The notes under the pieces were generated by a model. The model was not told where the DNA came from and searched no databases. It saw nothing but the letters and a program-made list of their open reading frames with translations. The position numbers and the translations under genes are program-made. This document shows positions 44,690 through 56,194 of a DNA stretch of 64,000 nucleotides, piece after piece. The DNA is from Dromiciops gliroides (lineage: Eukaryota > Chordata > Mammalia > Microbiotheria > Microbiotheriidae), in assembly GCF_019393635.1 (NCBI RefSeq), contig NC_057867.1:54529143-54593142 (forward strand), in the 5' to 3' direction. How positions within the stretch are numbered: position 1 is the stretch's first letter; the number at the start of each line of letters is the position of its first letter.

Positions 44690-47600
44690 AGTGGTTGGAC
44701 CCAAGATGCCAGAAAAAAAGGCAGGGACTTACCTGAGTTCTCCCAAATTACTCTCCAAACAACTCTAAATAATGCCTCAAAACAAATTTTGGAGTGCCAG
44801 AACCCATAAAAGCACAGGGTAAAACAATTTTCCAGCCCAAGACAACTTAGAAGATGGATAGGAAAAGTCTGTCACACTGGGGTGAGAGTGGAGCATAGTC
44901 CAGAATAGGCAGCACCCCAGCAAACCAGAATCAGGCCTTGGGAGCAACTGAATCAGTGGCTGCAGCTGCTGTTTCCAGAGCTCTCAGACTACAGATGGTA
45001 AGGGGGTTTGAGAACTGGTCAGAAGGAGATTACAGGGTTCCCTTTGCTGTGACTGGGTACAGGGCTCTATTGCATTGCTCATACTTGGATCTGGGTCACA
45101 ATCTTGGGTCACAGTTCCAGGGTGAAGAGGAGCACTAGCACACAAGAATGTATGGAAAAAGGGACTAGAGAACCCTGGTCACAGTTCTAGGGTATAAAAG
45201 AGTGTGGCTGCTCACAGATGAGAGCACGGGCCAGGACAGTAATACACCTCTCCTTAGATCACACCACCTTGGAGGGGCTTAAAACTTACAAGTCCCCAGA
45301 ACTAGCTCTGAAAATAGCTACAAAAAAACCCCCAAAGTTTGGGACAGTACCCTCTCTACCCTGGAAGCAGAACCTAACTTTAATATAAAGGTAAAAGTCA
45401 AGAAAAAGGCTGGAAAATGAGCAAATAAAAAAAAGATTCTGACCATATAGTTCCTATTGTGACAAGGAAGATCAAAACACAGACTCAGAAGAAGACAACA
45501 AAACAAAAACTGCAACATCCAAAGCCTCTAAGAAACATGTGAATTGGTCTCAGGCCCAAAAATAATTTCTAGAAGGGCTCGAAAAGGCTTTTCAACATCA
45601 AATAAGAGGGGGCAGCTAGGTGGTGCAGTGGATAAAGTATTGGCCCTGGATTCAGGAGGACCTGAGTTCAAATCTGTCCTTAGACACTTGACATTTACTA
45701 GCTGTGTGACCCCTGGGCAAGTCACTTAACCCTCATTGCCCCGGCCAAAAAAAAAATCAAATAAGAGATGGAGAAGAAAAATTGGGAAAAGAAATGAAAG
45801 TGATACAAGAAAATAATGAAAAATCAGTTAGCAGCTTGGTAAAGGAGGCAAAAAAAATAGTGAACAAAATAATACCTTAAAAACATAACAGTTCAAATGT
45901 AAAAGAGGCACAAAAATCAATTAAAGAAAAGAACTCCTTAAAAAGCAGAATTGTCAAAATGGAAAAGAGATGTACAAAGCTTCCCTGAAGGAAAGAACTC
46001 CTTAAAAAGGAGAATTGGCCAAATGAGAAAAAAGGCACAAAAGCTCACTGAAGAAAAATTCCTTAAAAATTAGAATTAGGCAAGTGAAAGCTAATGATTC
46101 CACGAGATATTCAGAACCAATAAAGCAAAATCAAAAGAACAAAAATTAGAAGAAAATGTATGAAATGGATGAATATTTTAAAAAATCCAAATTGTCCAGA
46201 TTAATGGAAGAGGAAATAAAATACTTAGATAATGCCATCTTAGAAAAAGAAATCAAACAAACCATCAATAAACTCCCTAGGAAAAAATCCCCATCATCAG
46301 ATGTATTCAAAAATTAATTCTACCAAACACTTAAAGAACAATTAATTCCAATACTGTATAAACTATTTGGAAAAACAGGCAAAGAAAGAGTACTATCAAA
46401 TTCCTTTTATGACACAAAATGGTATTGATACCTAAACCAGGAAGAGTGAAAATGGAGAAGGAAACCTATAGACCTATTATTGATGCAAAAATTTTAAATA
46501 AAATACTAGCAAGATGATTACAGCAATATATTAAAGATCATACACTATGACCAAGTGGGGTTTATTACAGGAATACAGGGCTGGTTACATATTAGGAAAA
46601 CTATCAGAATAATTGACCACATCAATAACAAAACCAGGAAAAATCATATGATTATCTCAGTAGATGCAAAAAAAGCTTTGGCAAAATACAACACTCATTC
46701 CTATTTTTAAAAAAATACTTGAAAGTGTAGGAATAAATGAAGCTTTCCTTGAAATGATAAGTAGTATCTATCTAAAACCTCCAGCAAGCATTATCTGTAA
46801 TGGGGATAAGCTGAAAGCCTACACAATAAAATCTGGGGTAAAGCAAGGATACACAATTACATAATATTAAACTAGAAATGCTAACTATAGTAATAAGAGA
46901 AAAATAAGAAACTGAAGGAATTAGAATAGGTACTGAGGAAACAAAACTATCACTCTTTGCAGATAATATGATAGTATACTTGGAGAATCCTAGAGAATCT
47001 ACTAAAAAACTAGTTGAAATAATTAACAACTTCAGCAAAACTGCAGGATGTAAAATAAAACCACATAAATCATCAGAATTTCTATATATTACCAACAAAA
47101 GCTTGCAGCAAGAGATAGAAAGAGACGTTCCATTTAAAATAACTATAGACAATATAAAATACTTGGGAGTCTGCCTGCCAAGATAGACCCAGTAACTATA
47201 TGAACACTATTACAAAACACTTCACACAGTCATATCTAAACATGTGTAAAAATACTAATTGCTTATGGGTAGAACAAGCCAATATAATAAAAATGACGAT
47301 TTCATCTAAATTAATTTGCTTACTTTGTGCAATGCCAGTCAAAGTACCAAAAATTATTTTATAAAGCTGAAAAAAATAACAAAATTAATCTGGAAGAACA
47401 AAAGGTCAAGAATATCGAGAGAATCAATGAAAAAATATGAAGGTGGCAGATCTCAGGCTTTAATCAACAAAACAATCTCATACTGGCTAAGAAATAGATT
47501 GGTGGATAAATGGAATAGATTAGGTACACAATACACAGTAGTAAATGACCATAGTAATCTTAGTCTTTGATAAATGCAAAGATCCAACCTTTAGGGATGA

Positions 47601-47790
47601 GAATTCACTATTTGACAAAAACTGCTTGGAAACTGAAAAGCAGTTTGGCAGTAACTAGGCATAGGCCAACATCTCACACTGTATTTCAAGGAAAGGTCAA
47701 AATGAGTATATGATTTAGACACAAACAGTGACAACATAAGCAAATTAATGGATCATGGCATAGTTTACTTGTCAGATCTATGAATTAGGG
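44690..47790 (+). mobile_element. L1 with 5' UTR, ORF1 remnant and ORF2 RT region
   Basis: The 5' UTR starts near 44,695 (cccaagatgccagaaaaaaa) and runs to about 45,390. ORF1 N-terminal sequence follows, split by a SINE, then ORF2 from about 46,140: [12 protein letters not shown] near 46,280, YDQVGFI-like near 46,545, [10 protein letters not shown] near 46,650 (the FDKI block), CNGDKLKAYTIKSGVKQGY near 46,795, the degraded FADD region near 46,955 and LGVCLPR near 47,165. Many stops and frameshifts. The EN domain is missing. Dead copy. Confidence 0.85.
45609..45755 (+). mobile_element. WSINE1-type CORE-SINE
   Basis: Sense copy in the L1 ORF1 remnant. Target duplication atcaaataagag (45,597-45,608 and 45,756-45,767). 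Confidence 0.93.
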
Positions 47791-47794
47791 AAAA

Positions 47795-49540
47795 ATTTAG
47801 AATTGGCCAAATGAAAAAGGGTACAAAAACTCACTGAAGAAAATAATCCCTTAAAAATTAGAATTAAGCAAGTGGAAGGCAATGACTCCATGACACATCA
47901 AAAAGCAATAAAATGAAATTCAATGAATGAAAATAGAAGAAAATGTGAAATATTTCATTGAAAAACAACTGACCTGGAAAATTGAGGAGAGATCATTTAA
48001 GAATTATTGGCTAGCTAAACTAACTTACAATGCTATCCCAATTAAATTACCAAAGAAATATTTTATTCAGCTAGAAAAAATAATAACAAAATTCATATGG
48101 AATAACAAAAGGTAAAGAACATAAAAGATTAATGAAAAAATGTAAAAGATTTGGCAATCAGATCTTAAGATCTTTTTTTAATTAAAAATTTTTTTAAACT
48201 TAAGCTCTTAACCAGATCTTAAACTATATTATAAAGAAGTAATTATTAAAACTTTCTAGTACTGGCTAAGAAATAGAAAGATTGATCAGTAGAACAGAGT
48301 AGACATACAATACACAGCAGTATATGATTATAGTAACCTTTTGTTCAAGAGATGTTAATATTTAAGCTTTTGGAATAAGAATTCACCATTTGGTAAAAAT
48401 TGTTGAGAAAACTTGTAAAGTAGTCTGGCAAAAATTGGGTATAGACCAATATCTTATGCCATTTACAAAGATAAGGTCAAAATAGATACATAACCTAGAT
48501 ATAAAGGGAGATATCATAAGAAAATTGGAATAACATAGAATATATTACCTATCAGACTTATGGATAGGAGAAGAATTTATGAATAAATAAGAGATAGAGA
48601 GCATTGTGAGATATAAAATGGATACTTTTGATTACATTAAATTAAAAAGGTTTTGTACAAATAAAACTAATCTAGCAAAGATCAGAAGGAAAGGAGAAAA
48701 TTGGGGGGAAAATTACAGTTTCTCAGATAAAGGTCTCATGTCTCAAATACATAGAGAACTTTTTTCAAATTAATAAGACTATGAGTTATTCCCCAACTGA
48801 TAAATGATCAAAGGATAGGAACAGGCAGTTTTTTGATGAAGGAATCAAAACTATATAGTGATATGAAAAAATGCTCTAAATCATTACTGGTTAGAGAAAT
48901 GCAAATTAAAAAAACTTTGAGATATCTCACACCTATCAGATTGCTTAAAATGATAGAGGGGGAAAATGATAAATGTTGGTGGAGATGTGGAAAAATTGGG
49001 ACACTAATATACTATTAGTAGAATTGTGAATTGATCCAACCATTTTGGAGAGCAATCTGGAATTATTCTCAAAAAGTTATAAAATGGTGTATACTCTTGG
49101 ACCCAGCAATACCACTATTAGGTATATTTCCCAAGGTGACTAGAGAAAAAGGAAAAGAACCTGTATGTTCTAAAATATTTATAGCCGTTCTCTTTGTGGT
49201 GGCAAAGATCTGGAAATCGAGGCTATGTACATCAATTGGGGACTGGCTAAACAAGTTGTGATATATCATTGTGATGGAATAGTACTGTGCTGTAAGAAAT
49301 GATGAGCTGATTGATTTTAGAAAAACATGGAAAGACTTGCATGAAATAATGAAGAATGAAATTAACAGAACCAAGAAAACATGGTATACAGTAATAGTAA
49401 TATTGTTTTCAGAACAACTGTGAATGACTAAGTTATTTTGAATATTATACTCAAGTCACCTAAAAAGGACCCATGAAGGAAGATGCTATCCACCTCCTTA
49501 AAATATAAGAAAAAATAAATAGAATTTTAAAAAATGCTTA
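47795..49540 (+). mobile_element. Second L1 relic, internally deleted
   Basis: ORF1-like sequence at 47,795-48,000 is joined directly to a late part of ORF2 at 48,010 (NAIPIKLPKKYFIQLEKI). It then runs through the C-terminal region (SKSLLVREMQIKKTLRYLTP at 48,880; [10 protein letters not shown] at 48,990) to about 49,540. The ORF1/ORF2 junction implies a large internal deletion before or after insertion. Confidence 0.75.
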
Positions 49541-49553
49541 TAAAATGACTTTT

Positions 49554-49696
49554 GTTTTTGCAGGGCAATGAGGGTTAAGTGACTTGCCCAGGGTCACACA
49601 GCTAGTTACGTGTCAAGTGTCTGAGGCTGGATTTGAACTCAGGTCCTCCTGAATCCAAGGCCAGTGCTTTATCCACTGCACCACCTAGCTGCCCCC
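49554..49696 (-). mobile_element. CORE-SINE, first of a same-site pair
   Basis: Antisense copy between taaaatgactttt words at 49,541-49,553 and 49,697-49,709. CATTGCCC tail variant. Confidence 0.92.
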
Positions 49697-49709
49697 TAAA
49701 ATGACTTTT

Positions 49710-49842
49710 TTTTTTTAAGTGAGGCAATTGGGGTTAAGTGACTTGCTCAGGGTCACACAGCTAGTAAGTGTTAAGTGTCTGAGGCCTAGGTACTCCTGAC
49801 TCCAGGGCCAGTGCTCTGTCCACTGCGCCACCTAGCCGCCCC
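49710..49842 (-). mobile_element. CORE-SINE, second of a same-site pair, B-box lost
   Basis: Antisense copy of the AATTGCCTCAC subfamily between the second target word and a third (taaaattactttt, 49,843-49,855). The ggatttgaactca segment (the B-box region) is deleted. Confidence 0.9.
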
Positions 49843-49855
49843 TAAAATTACTTTT

Positions 49856-51100
49856 AAAAAAGAATTATTGGACTACCTGAAACCCATGATAAAACAGAAT
49901 CTAGACATCATCTTTTAAGAAATTATCAAGGAAAAAACTGCCCTGAGATTCTAGAATCAGAGGATAAAATCAAAACTGAAAGAATCCAGCAATCATCTCT
50001 TGAAAGAGAACCCATAAAGATTTCCAGGAATATTATAGCTGAATTCCAGAGTTCCCAGGTCAAGAAGAAAATAATGCAAGCAGCCAGAAAGAAAGAAACA
50101 TTTCAAATATCATGGAGCCATCCATAGTCAGGATAACACAAGATTTAGCAGCTTCTGTATTAAAGGATTGAAGAATTTGCAAGATGATATTCTGGAGGGC
50201 ACAGGAGCCAGGATTACAACCAAGAATCACCTACCCAGCAAAGCTAATCCTTTAGGGGAAAATATGAATGTTCAAAGAAATAATGGACTTTCAAGTATTT
50301 CTTTTCTTTTTTTTTTTTGCGGGGCAATGAGGGTTAAGTGACTTGCCCAGGGTCACACAGCTAGTAAGTGTCAAGTGTCTGAGGCCGGATTTGAACTCAG
50401 GTACTCCTGAATCCAGGGCCAGTGCTTTATTCACTGTGCCACCTAGCTTCCCCCGACTTTCAAGTATTTCTGATGAAAAGGGCAGAGCTGAAGAGCAAAT
50501 TTAACTTTCAAATACAAGACTCAAGAGAAGCATAAAAAAGGTAAATAGGAAAGAGAAATCATAAGCTATTCAATAAGGTTAAACTATTTCTATTCCTACA
50601 TGGGGAGATGATATTTGTAACTTCTAAGAACTTTCTCATTATTAGGGCAGTTAGAAGGTGTATACATAGAGGACATGGGTGTGAGTTGAATATAATGGGA
50701 TGATATCTAAAAAAATAAAATTAAGGGGTAAGAAAGGAATGCATAGGGAGAAGAGGAAAGGGAGAGGTAGAATGGGGGTAAATTATTTCACATAAAAAAG
50801 GCTTTTACAGTGGAAGAAAAAGTGAAGGAACTGGGAGGAGAGGAGCATGTTAACCTTACTCTCATTAGAATTGGCTCAAAGAAGGAGTAACATATATACT
50901 CAGTTGGGTATAGAAATCTTACCATATAGGAAAGTAGAAGGAGAAAGGGATAATGGAAGGGAGAGGGGACTGATACCAGGGAAGGCAGATTGGGGGAGGT
51001 AAAAGAAGCAGAACACTTTTGAGAATGGACAGGGTGAAAGGAGAGAGAGAATAGGATAAAAAGGGGGGAAATAGGATAGAGGGAAACATAACTATTATAA
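49856..51100 (+). mobile_element. L1 ORF1 C-terminal part and spacer
   Basis: Broken plus-strand frames match ORF1 from the RRM (gaattattggactacctgaa = RIIGLPE) through the C-terminal domain (QDLAASVLKD; GLQPRITYPAKLIL) to about 50,280. The purine-rich spacer (50,460-51,060) pairs with the minus-strand copy at 1-960. A SINE lies at 50,303-50,454. Confidence 0.8.
50303..50454 (-). mobile_element. WSINE1-type CORE-SINE
   Basis: Antisense copy with 17-bp target duplication gactttcaagtatttct (50,286-50,302 and 50,455-50,471). Opposite in strand to the host L1. Confidence 0.94.
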
Positions 51101-51104
51101 TAGT

Positions 51105-51325
51105 TATATAATCATAGTTATATTATAGACAATATATAATAACATATTATTTTATTATATAATCATATTATATTTCATTATACACAACACAATATATACT
51201 ATTATAATATACTGTATATAATATAACATGCAATAATATAATAGATAATATACTTATACAAAATATATAATATGTTATAATATAATAATATATTACATAA
51301 AAGGAATAACAGTTATGTAATTATA
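51105..51325. repeat. AT-only low-complexity tract
   Basis: About 220 bp of nearly pure A/T with imperfect tataat/ttatat units and many inverted repeats. It separates the L1 spacer from an ORF2 3' part. Confidence 0.85.
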
Positions 51326-51797
51326 ACTATAAAAATGTTTACAGCATGTTTCTCTGATAAAGGCTCAAATATATATAGAACTTAATTAATTTTATGAACA
51401 ATAAGAACCATTCCTCAGGTGGTAAGTGGTCAAAGGATATGAACAGGCAGTTTTCAGATAAAGTAATCAAAGCTATCTATAGTTATATGGAAAATTGCTC
51501 TAAATTACTTAGAGAAATGCAAATTAAAACAACTCTGAGGTACCACCCCACATCTATGACAGGCTAATATGACAGAAAAGAAAAATGACAGATGTTGAAG
51601 GGGATGCAGGAACATTGAGACACTAATGCACTGTTGGTGGAATTGTGAACTAATCCAACCATTCTGTAGAGCAATTTGGAAGTATGTCCAAAAAGTTATA
51701 AAAATCTTTGACCCAGCAATACCACTTTTAAGTCTATTTCCCAAAGAGATAAAAAAGGAAAAGGGCCTAAGTGTACAAAAATATTATAGAATACTTT

Positions 51798-51934
51798 TTT
51801 TTTTTGCAGAGCAATGAGGGTTAAGTGACTTGCCCAGGGTCACACAGCTAGTAAGTGTCAAGTGTCTGAGACCAGATTTGAACTCAGGTCCTCCTGAATC
51901 CAGGGCTTTATCTACTGCATCACTTAGCTGCCCC
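51798..51934 (-). mobile_element. CORE-SINE with long target duplication
   Basis: Antisense copy. The flanking duplicate is about 23-25 bp (acaaaaatatt, then atag, then aatactttt) with small differences, so longer than the usual 13-17 bp. The head lacks a short segment (ccggtgc). Confidence 0.88.
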
Positions 51935-52469
51935 ACAAAAATATTTATAGCAATACTTTTAGTGGTGGCAAAGAATTGGAAATCAAGGGGATGCCCATTA
52001 ATTGGGGAATGACTGAACAAGTTATGGTATGATTGTGATGGAATATTATTGTGCTATAAGAAATGATGAGCAGGATGCTCTCAGAAATCCTGAACTTACA
52101 TGAACTGATATAAAGAGAAATAATCAGAACCAGATAAACCTTGTATACAGTAATAGCAATATTGTAGGGTGATCATCCATGAATGACTAGCTAGCCATAC
52201 AATGATCCAAGACAATCCTGAAGGACTTATGATGAAAAATGCTATTCGTCTCCAGATAAAGAACTGATGGAGTCTGAATGCATATCTAAGCCTACTTTTT
52301 TTTTAAAACTTTATTTTTCTTGGACTTTATTTTCTAAAATTTGGTCTGTTTTCTTTCACTTGTCTGATATGGAAATATGTTTTGCATGATTGCACATGTA
52401 TAACTTATATAAAATTGCTTGCCTTCTTAATGGGGGGGAGGGGAAGAGAGGGAGAAATTTTATTTATTT

Positions 52470-52601
52470 TTATTTATTTATGGAGGCAATCGAAGTTAAG
52501 TGACTCACCCAAGGTTACATTGCTAGCCTGAGGCAGCATTTGAATCAGGTCCTCGTGACTCAAGGACAGGTGCTCTCTCTACTACGCCACCTAACCACCC
52601 T
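52470..52601 (-). mobile_element. Diverged CORE-SINE
   Basis: Antisense, older than the others (ggaggcaatcgaagttaagt, then cctcgtgactcaagg). It lies in the 3' UTR of the L1 relic. Confidence 0.7.
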
Positions 52602-52959
52602 GAGAGAGAGAATTTAGAACTCAAAATTAAAAAAAAACACCACAGAATGTTTAAAAACTGTTTCTACATATAATGGTGAGGGGGATACTAAATAAATAAT
52701 TAAAGGAAAAATTTTTAATAGGGGTCTTTTTTAAGTCAATAAGACTGGGCTTCGTGGGCCTGCAGCCCAGGCTAAGGACTGGTGCTGAATCCTCTTAGGC
52801 GCCAAATAGGGAAACCGTGGTAGCTATGGGTTTGGGGAGGTTCCTTCTGGTTTTACTCTTTTTTTTAAAGTTTCCCAGAGCTTCGTCATGTAGTTGATTG
52901 GGAAGGCTACTGTATTCCTTAAAATAATTAATTCCACCCTCCCATACCTTCATTTTACA

Positions 52960-53060
52960 AAGGAAGAAAGCCGGCAGAGAGCTAGATTTAGACTAGAGTC
53001 AAAAATCAGAGCCAGGTCTGATTTCAAACCCAGTGTCCTTTCTACTCCATCACTCACTAT
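52960..53060 (-). mobile_element. MIR SINE fragment (likely)
   Basis: Antisense MIR-like words (cattttacaaaggaagaaag, then gatttcaaacccagtgtcct). Diverged, and it lies at the edge of the CpG-rich island. Confidence 0.45.
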
Positions 53061-53228
53061 CTTCTCATCAAGTCCCTTAGCCTCTTCTCTATTTTGGATT
53101 CTTTCCTGGCCGACTGGATGAGTAGCATGTGTGCAAGGGCCGCAAGCACTCAGATCCTTGATAAGAGAAAAACATTTATAGGCTCTTTTGAGAGACTGAG
53201 AGACCAGGTTTCTGCTCCCCACCCCCAC

Positions 53229-53276
53229 CTTGTCAAACAGCTCAAGTAAGTCTCGACCTTCTCGGTCCTTCTGCAT
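53229..53276 (-). CDS. Possible first coding exon (unrecognised)
   Basis: On the minus strand an ATG at 53,276 opens 16 codons (MQKDREGRDLLELFDK) ending in AAG followed by GTGGGG, a plausible splice donor. Just upstream on the same strand are CACGTG (53,290-53,285), a TCTCGCGAG-type motif (53,328-53,320) and a CCAAT box (53,358-53,354), a coherent promoter order. The peptide was not recognised. The frame also stays open past the donor to 52,950, so splicing is unproven. Conservation is unknown. Confidence 0.2.
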
Positions 53277-53990
53277 CGAAGAGCCACGTGCATGTGATGG
53301 CCGTGGTGTGAAGGCCAAGTCTCGCGAGCTTTGCCCGCGCTACCTCGTTTCCCATTGGTTCTTCACAATTCTCCCCCCTCCCCCCAGCTGGGTGACAGAC
53401 GTGGGTTACCAGGGGAATGTGAGAAGGGGAGGAAGGCTGTCTCCCAGTTGAGGCCTAGGTGTCACGGTCAGACAGAGAAAGTGGCAGGGCTAGGGAGTCG
53501 GTTTGGAGTTTTATAGCTGGGAGTTTAGGAGCTAGGAGGGAGGGAGCCCCCCCGCCCCCCCCCCCCCCCAGGCCCAGAGAGGGCAGAGGCCGTGCTCAAA
53601 GTCACACAAGAAGTAAGTAGCTGAGGCAACACTCGAATCCGGGCCTTAGCTATTACTGTTCTTGGGCCCCTCCTCCCACCCGACGCTCCCTGTGGGGGCA
53701 GCGTCGACAACTCCTACTCCATGTCGTGGGCTGAGCTTCCTTTCCACCTCAGTTTGGGAAGGCTTGGAAGTGTGACACTGCCCCCCAAGAGACCAGCCCT
53801 CCCGGTGCCCCAGTCGCGGTCATTGTCCCTGGGCTGAGGGGGAGGGGCGAGCCGTGGGGCCGGGCTCATCCCAAATTGCTTGTAAATCATGATCTGATTA
53901 GGAAGTGATATATTCATCGGGGACTCTGGCATCAGACTTATTCGCGTATTGTGACAAAATAAGTACTGTTTACTTTCGACCATTTTCTGA
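53240..53990. promoter_or_regulatory. CpG-rich island, candidate promoter
   Basis: About 30 CpGs occur here, while flanking kilobases have almost none. About ten lie between 53,251 and 53,350 alone. Seen motifs: E-box CACGTG 53,285-53,290, palindromic TCTCGCGAG 53,320-53,328, inverted CCAAT 53,354-53,358, and GC-rich blocks at 53,550-53,570 and 53,810-53,870. In CpG-depleted marsupial DNA this implies an unmethylated germline region, most simply a promoter. Direction is unclear. A MIR lies inside at about 53,560-53,665. Confidence 0.6.
53555..53665 (-). mobile_element. MIR SINE inside the CpG island
   Basis: Antisense MIR (ggcccagagagggcagaggc, then caaagtcacacaagaagtaa and cactcgaatccgggcctta). 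It retains CpGs, as expected if the region is unmethylated. Confidence 0.65.
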
Positions 53991-56023
53991 GAATTCTAAA
54001 GATTTCTTCCACCTTAAAGGCTCCAGTGGAATCTGCAGGACCGGGGCTTGCCCACTAAGAGTATAAAGGCATGCTAAGTTAAGTTGATTTGCCTGTGAAA
54101 GAAACGCTTCCATTATTCATGTCAGGAGCCTGTCACATCAAATTGAGGGAGTGGAGAAAATCCTTTTTTATCTACATTTAGAACCAAGAAAAACCAGCTA
54201 TTGAGCCTTGAATTTCAATTGGGAGAAAGTCAGGCTGAAAGCAGGGTTAAAAAAAAAAAGCGGGCATTTGTCTAGTGTTGGCTGAAACTTCTTATATAGC
54301 TAGCCAGAATGAAACTTCTTAAAGCCAGCAAGTACTACATCCAATCTTGATGTCTTTCATGTGTAAACGTGTCAAAAGTAGTTAAGCTAATTCAAATTTA
54401 AAGCTCTTTGGATTTCTATTCCTGGACTTTTAATTTGTTTATTTTAAAGGATTTCCCCAATGCATCTCTTTGCTCTTGAAAATTTGATGAATATATTTTG
54501 TTTTTCAAAGTTCGAAGATTTTATACTGTGGATTGGGAGATGAAAAGCAGTCTCAGGGATGAGAGAAAACAGAAGATAGTGAAGGCAAACTCTCTATACA
54601 CTTGTCTCTGTGTAAATATTGTTTCCATATGTATGATGCACACAGACATCACTTAGGATGAGAAATAAGACATTAGAAGAATTGAACTTCTGAATCCAAA
54701 AGGGTTATTCCTGTGGACATAAAATATTGTTTGCTGGATTTTTTTTTTCTTCAGGAATTATTTTTAGTGCCTACAAATAGGAGTGGTTTCAGCTGATTTT
54801 ATAAATATTTAAACATTAATTTAAATGTTTGGTAAATGCAAACTAGTAGAAAAAAATCTGTATATTTGCATACTGGAATCTTTTGCATGTTTTTCTGCTC
54901 TTTCTCACTTCTACCTTTGAGAAAAGGCGTGGTTTTGTGTGGTAGAGTGAAAAGAACTCTTATCCTGGGGTCAAGAGCCCTGGGTATTGAGTTTCTGCTC
55001 AGACACTTATGAGTTCTATATCCTTGGACAACTTATTTGTTTGAGTCTCAGTCTTCTCATCTATAAATTCAAGGTGGATAAGATGATCTCTTAGGTTTCA
55101 TCCAGTTCTAACAGTCGATGCACTGTAATGGAACATGAAATTACTGAAATTGCTGCACTGAAAGAGATGTTAGATATCATCACTTATAGGATTTCTTTAA
55201 TCCAGCAGATTAAATATGCCCAAAAAGCTTTTAAAAAATGTATCCAGTATGTGCTCCATAATTGTTGATTGCATAAATCATTAAATTGGATGCTTCTGCT
55301 AAAAGTGATATTCTTCAGTGGGTACTTTGCTTTTTATTTGATTTTATAAAATATCTTTCAGCATGCTAAAAAAGGCATTTAACTTTAGCTTCTGTACTTG
55401 TTACAATTGTGAGTAAAATTTGCATTCTTAAAATAGCTCCCCCCAATCTTGTGAAAAACATTTTAACTCTTTCAAGAAACTCTTATTTTCTCTCTAATAT
55501 GATGCATAGTTTTATGAGTTCTAGAATTCCCTGACTAAATCTTTACTACAGTTGAGGTGGGCCCTTCTGTAATACTCTATGGTATAATTAAAGTTTTATG
55601 CTAAACTGAAATTTATGGCTAGGGAAAATGAGAAGATGTTTGTGGAGTTCTATCAAAGTAATTTTACATCTTGGAGTGGCCATAGATACTGACAAGTTGT
55701 TCTATGAGAGCAGTGAATTAAGTAGAGAGACAGTTGTCCTGTGGAGGGTAGTAGCAAGACAAGAATTAATGGCATACAGAGTAGTACTTTGGTTTGCTTT
55801 CAGTAATGTTATAATCTTTCCATGTGAGTGTTAATGAGGAATCTATAAAGAAAGAAGGATATATGTTAGGGAGACCAGAAAACTTGGATATTTATAGGTA
55901 GGAATTTAGTGAGTAACACACTTATTTAAAGATGGCTTTGCTGATTTTGATATTTGCAGTTGAAAAAAAAATCATTAAACAGAAATGCTCAACAGTGTTT
56001 CTCTTGTCTGATAGTTTGTACTT
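53991..56023. other. Unassigned unique sequence
   Basis: No young repeat in 2 kb right of the CpG island. An old sense MIR lies at 54,930-55,135 (tcagacacttatgagttcta, then cttctcatctataaattcaa). No exon was recognised, though this is where downstream exons or an intron of a plus-strand gene would lie. Confidence 0.45.
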
Positions 56024-56037
56024 AAATACAATATATC

Positions 56038-56180
56038 GGGGCAGCTAGGTGGCTTAGTGGACAGAGCACTGGCCTTGGATTCAGGAGGACCTGAGTTCAA
56101 ATCCAGCCTCAGACACTTGACACTTACTAGCTGTGTGACCCTGGGCAAGTCACTTAACCCCAATTGCCTCACCCCCAAAA
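56038..56180 (+). mobile_element. CORE-SINE, AATTGCCTCAC tail variant
   Basis: Sense copy with 14-bp target duplication aaatacaatatatc (56,024-56,037 and 56,181-56,194). Confidence 0.94.
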
Positions 56181-56194
56181 AAATACAATATATC

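Larger units (their letters stand above)
51330..52690 (+). mobile_element. L1 ORF2 3' end and 3' UTR
   Basis: ORF2 C-terminal region in broken frames (HCWWNCELIQPFCRAIWKY at 51,630; KNWKSRGCPLIGE at 51,975), then 3' UTR to about 52,690. Split by a SINE at 51,798-51,934 and an older one at 52,470-52,601. Confidence 0.85.
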
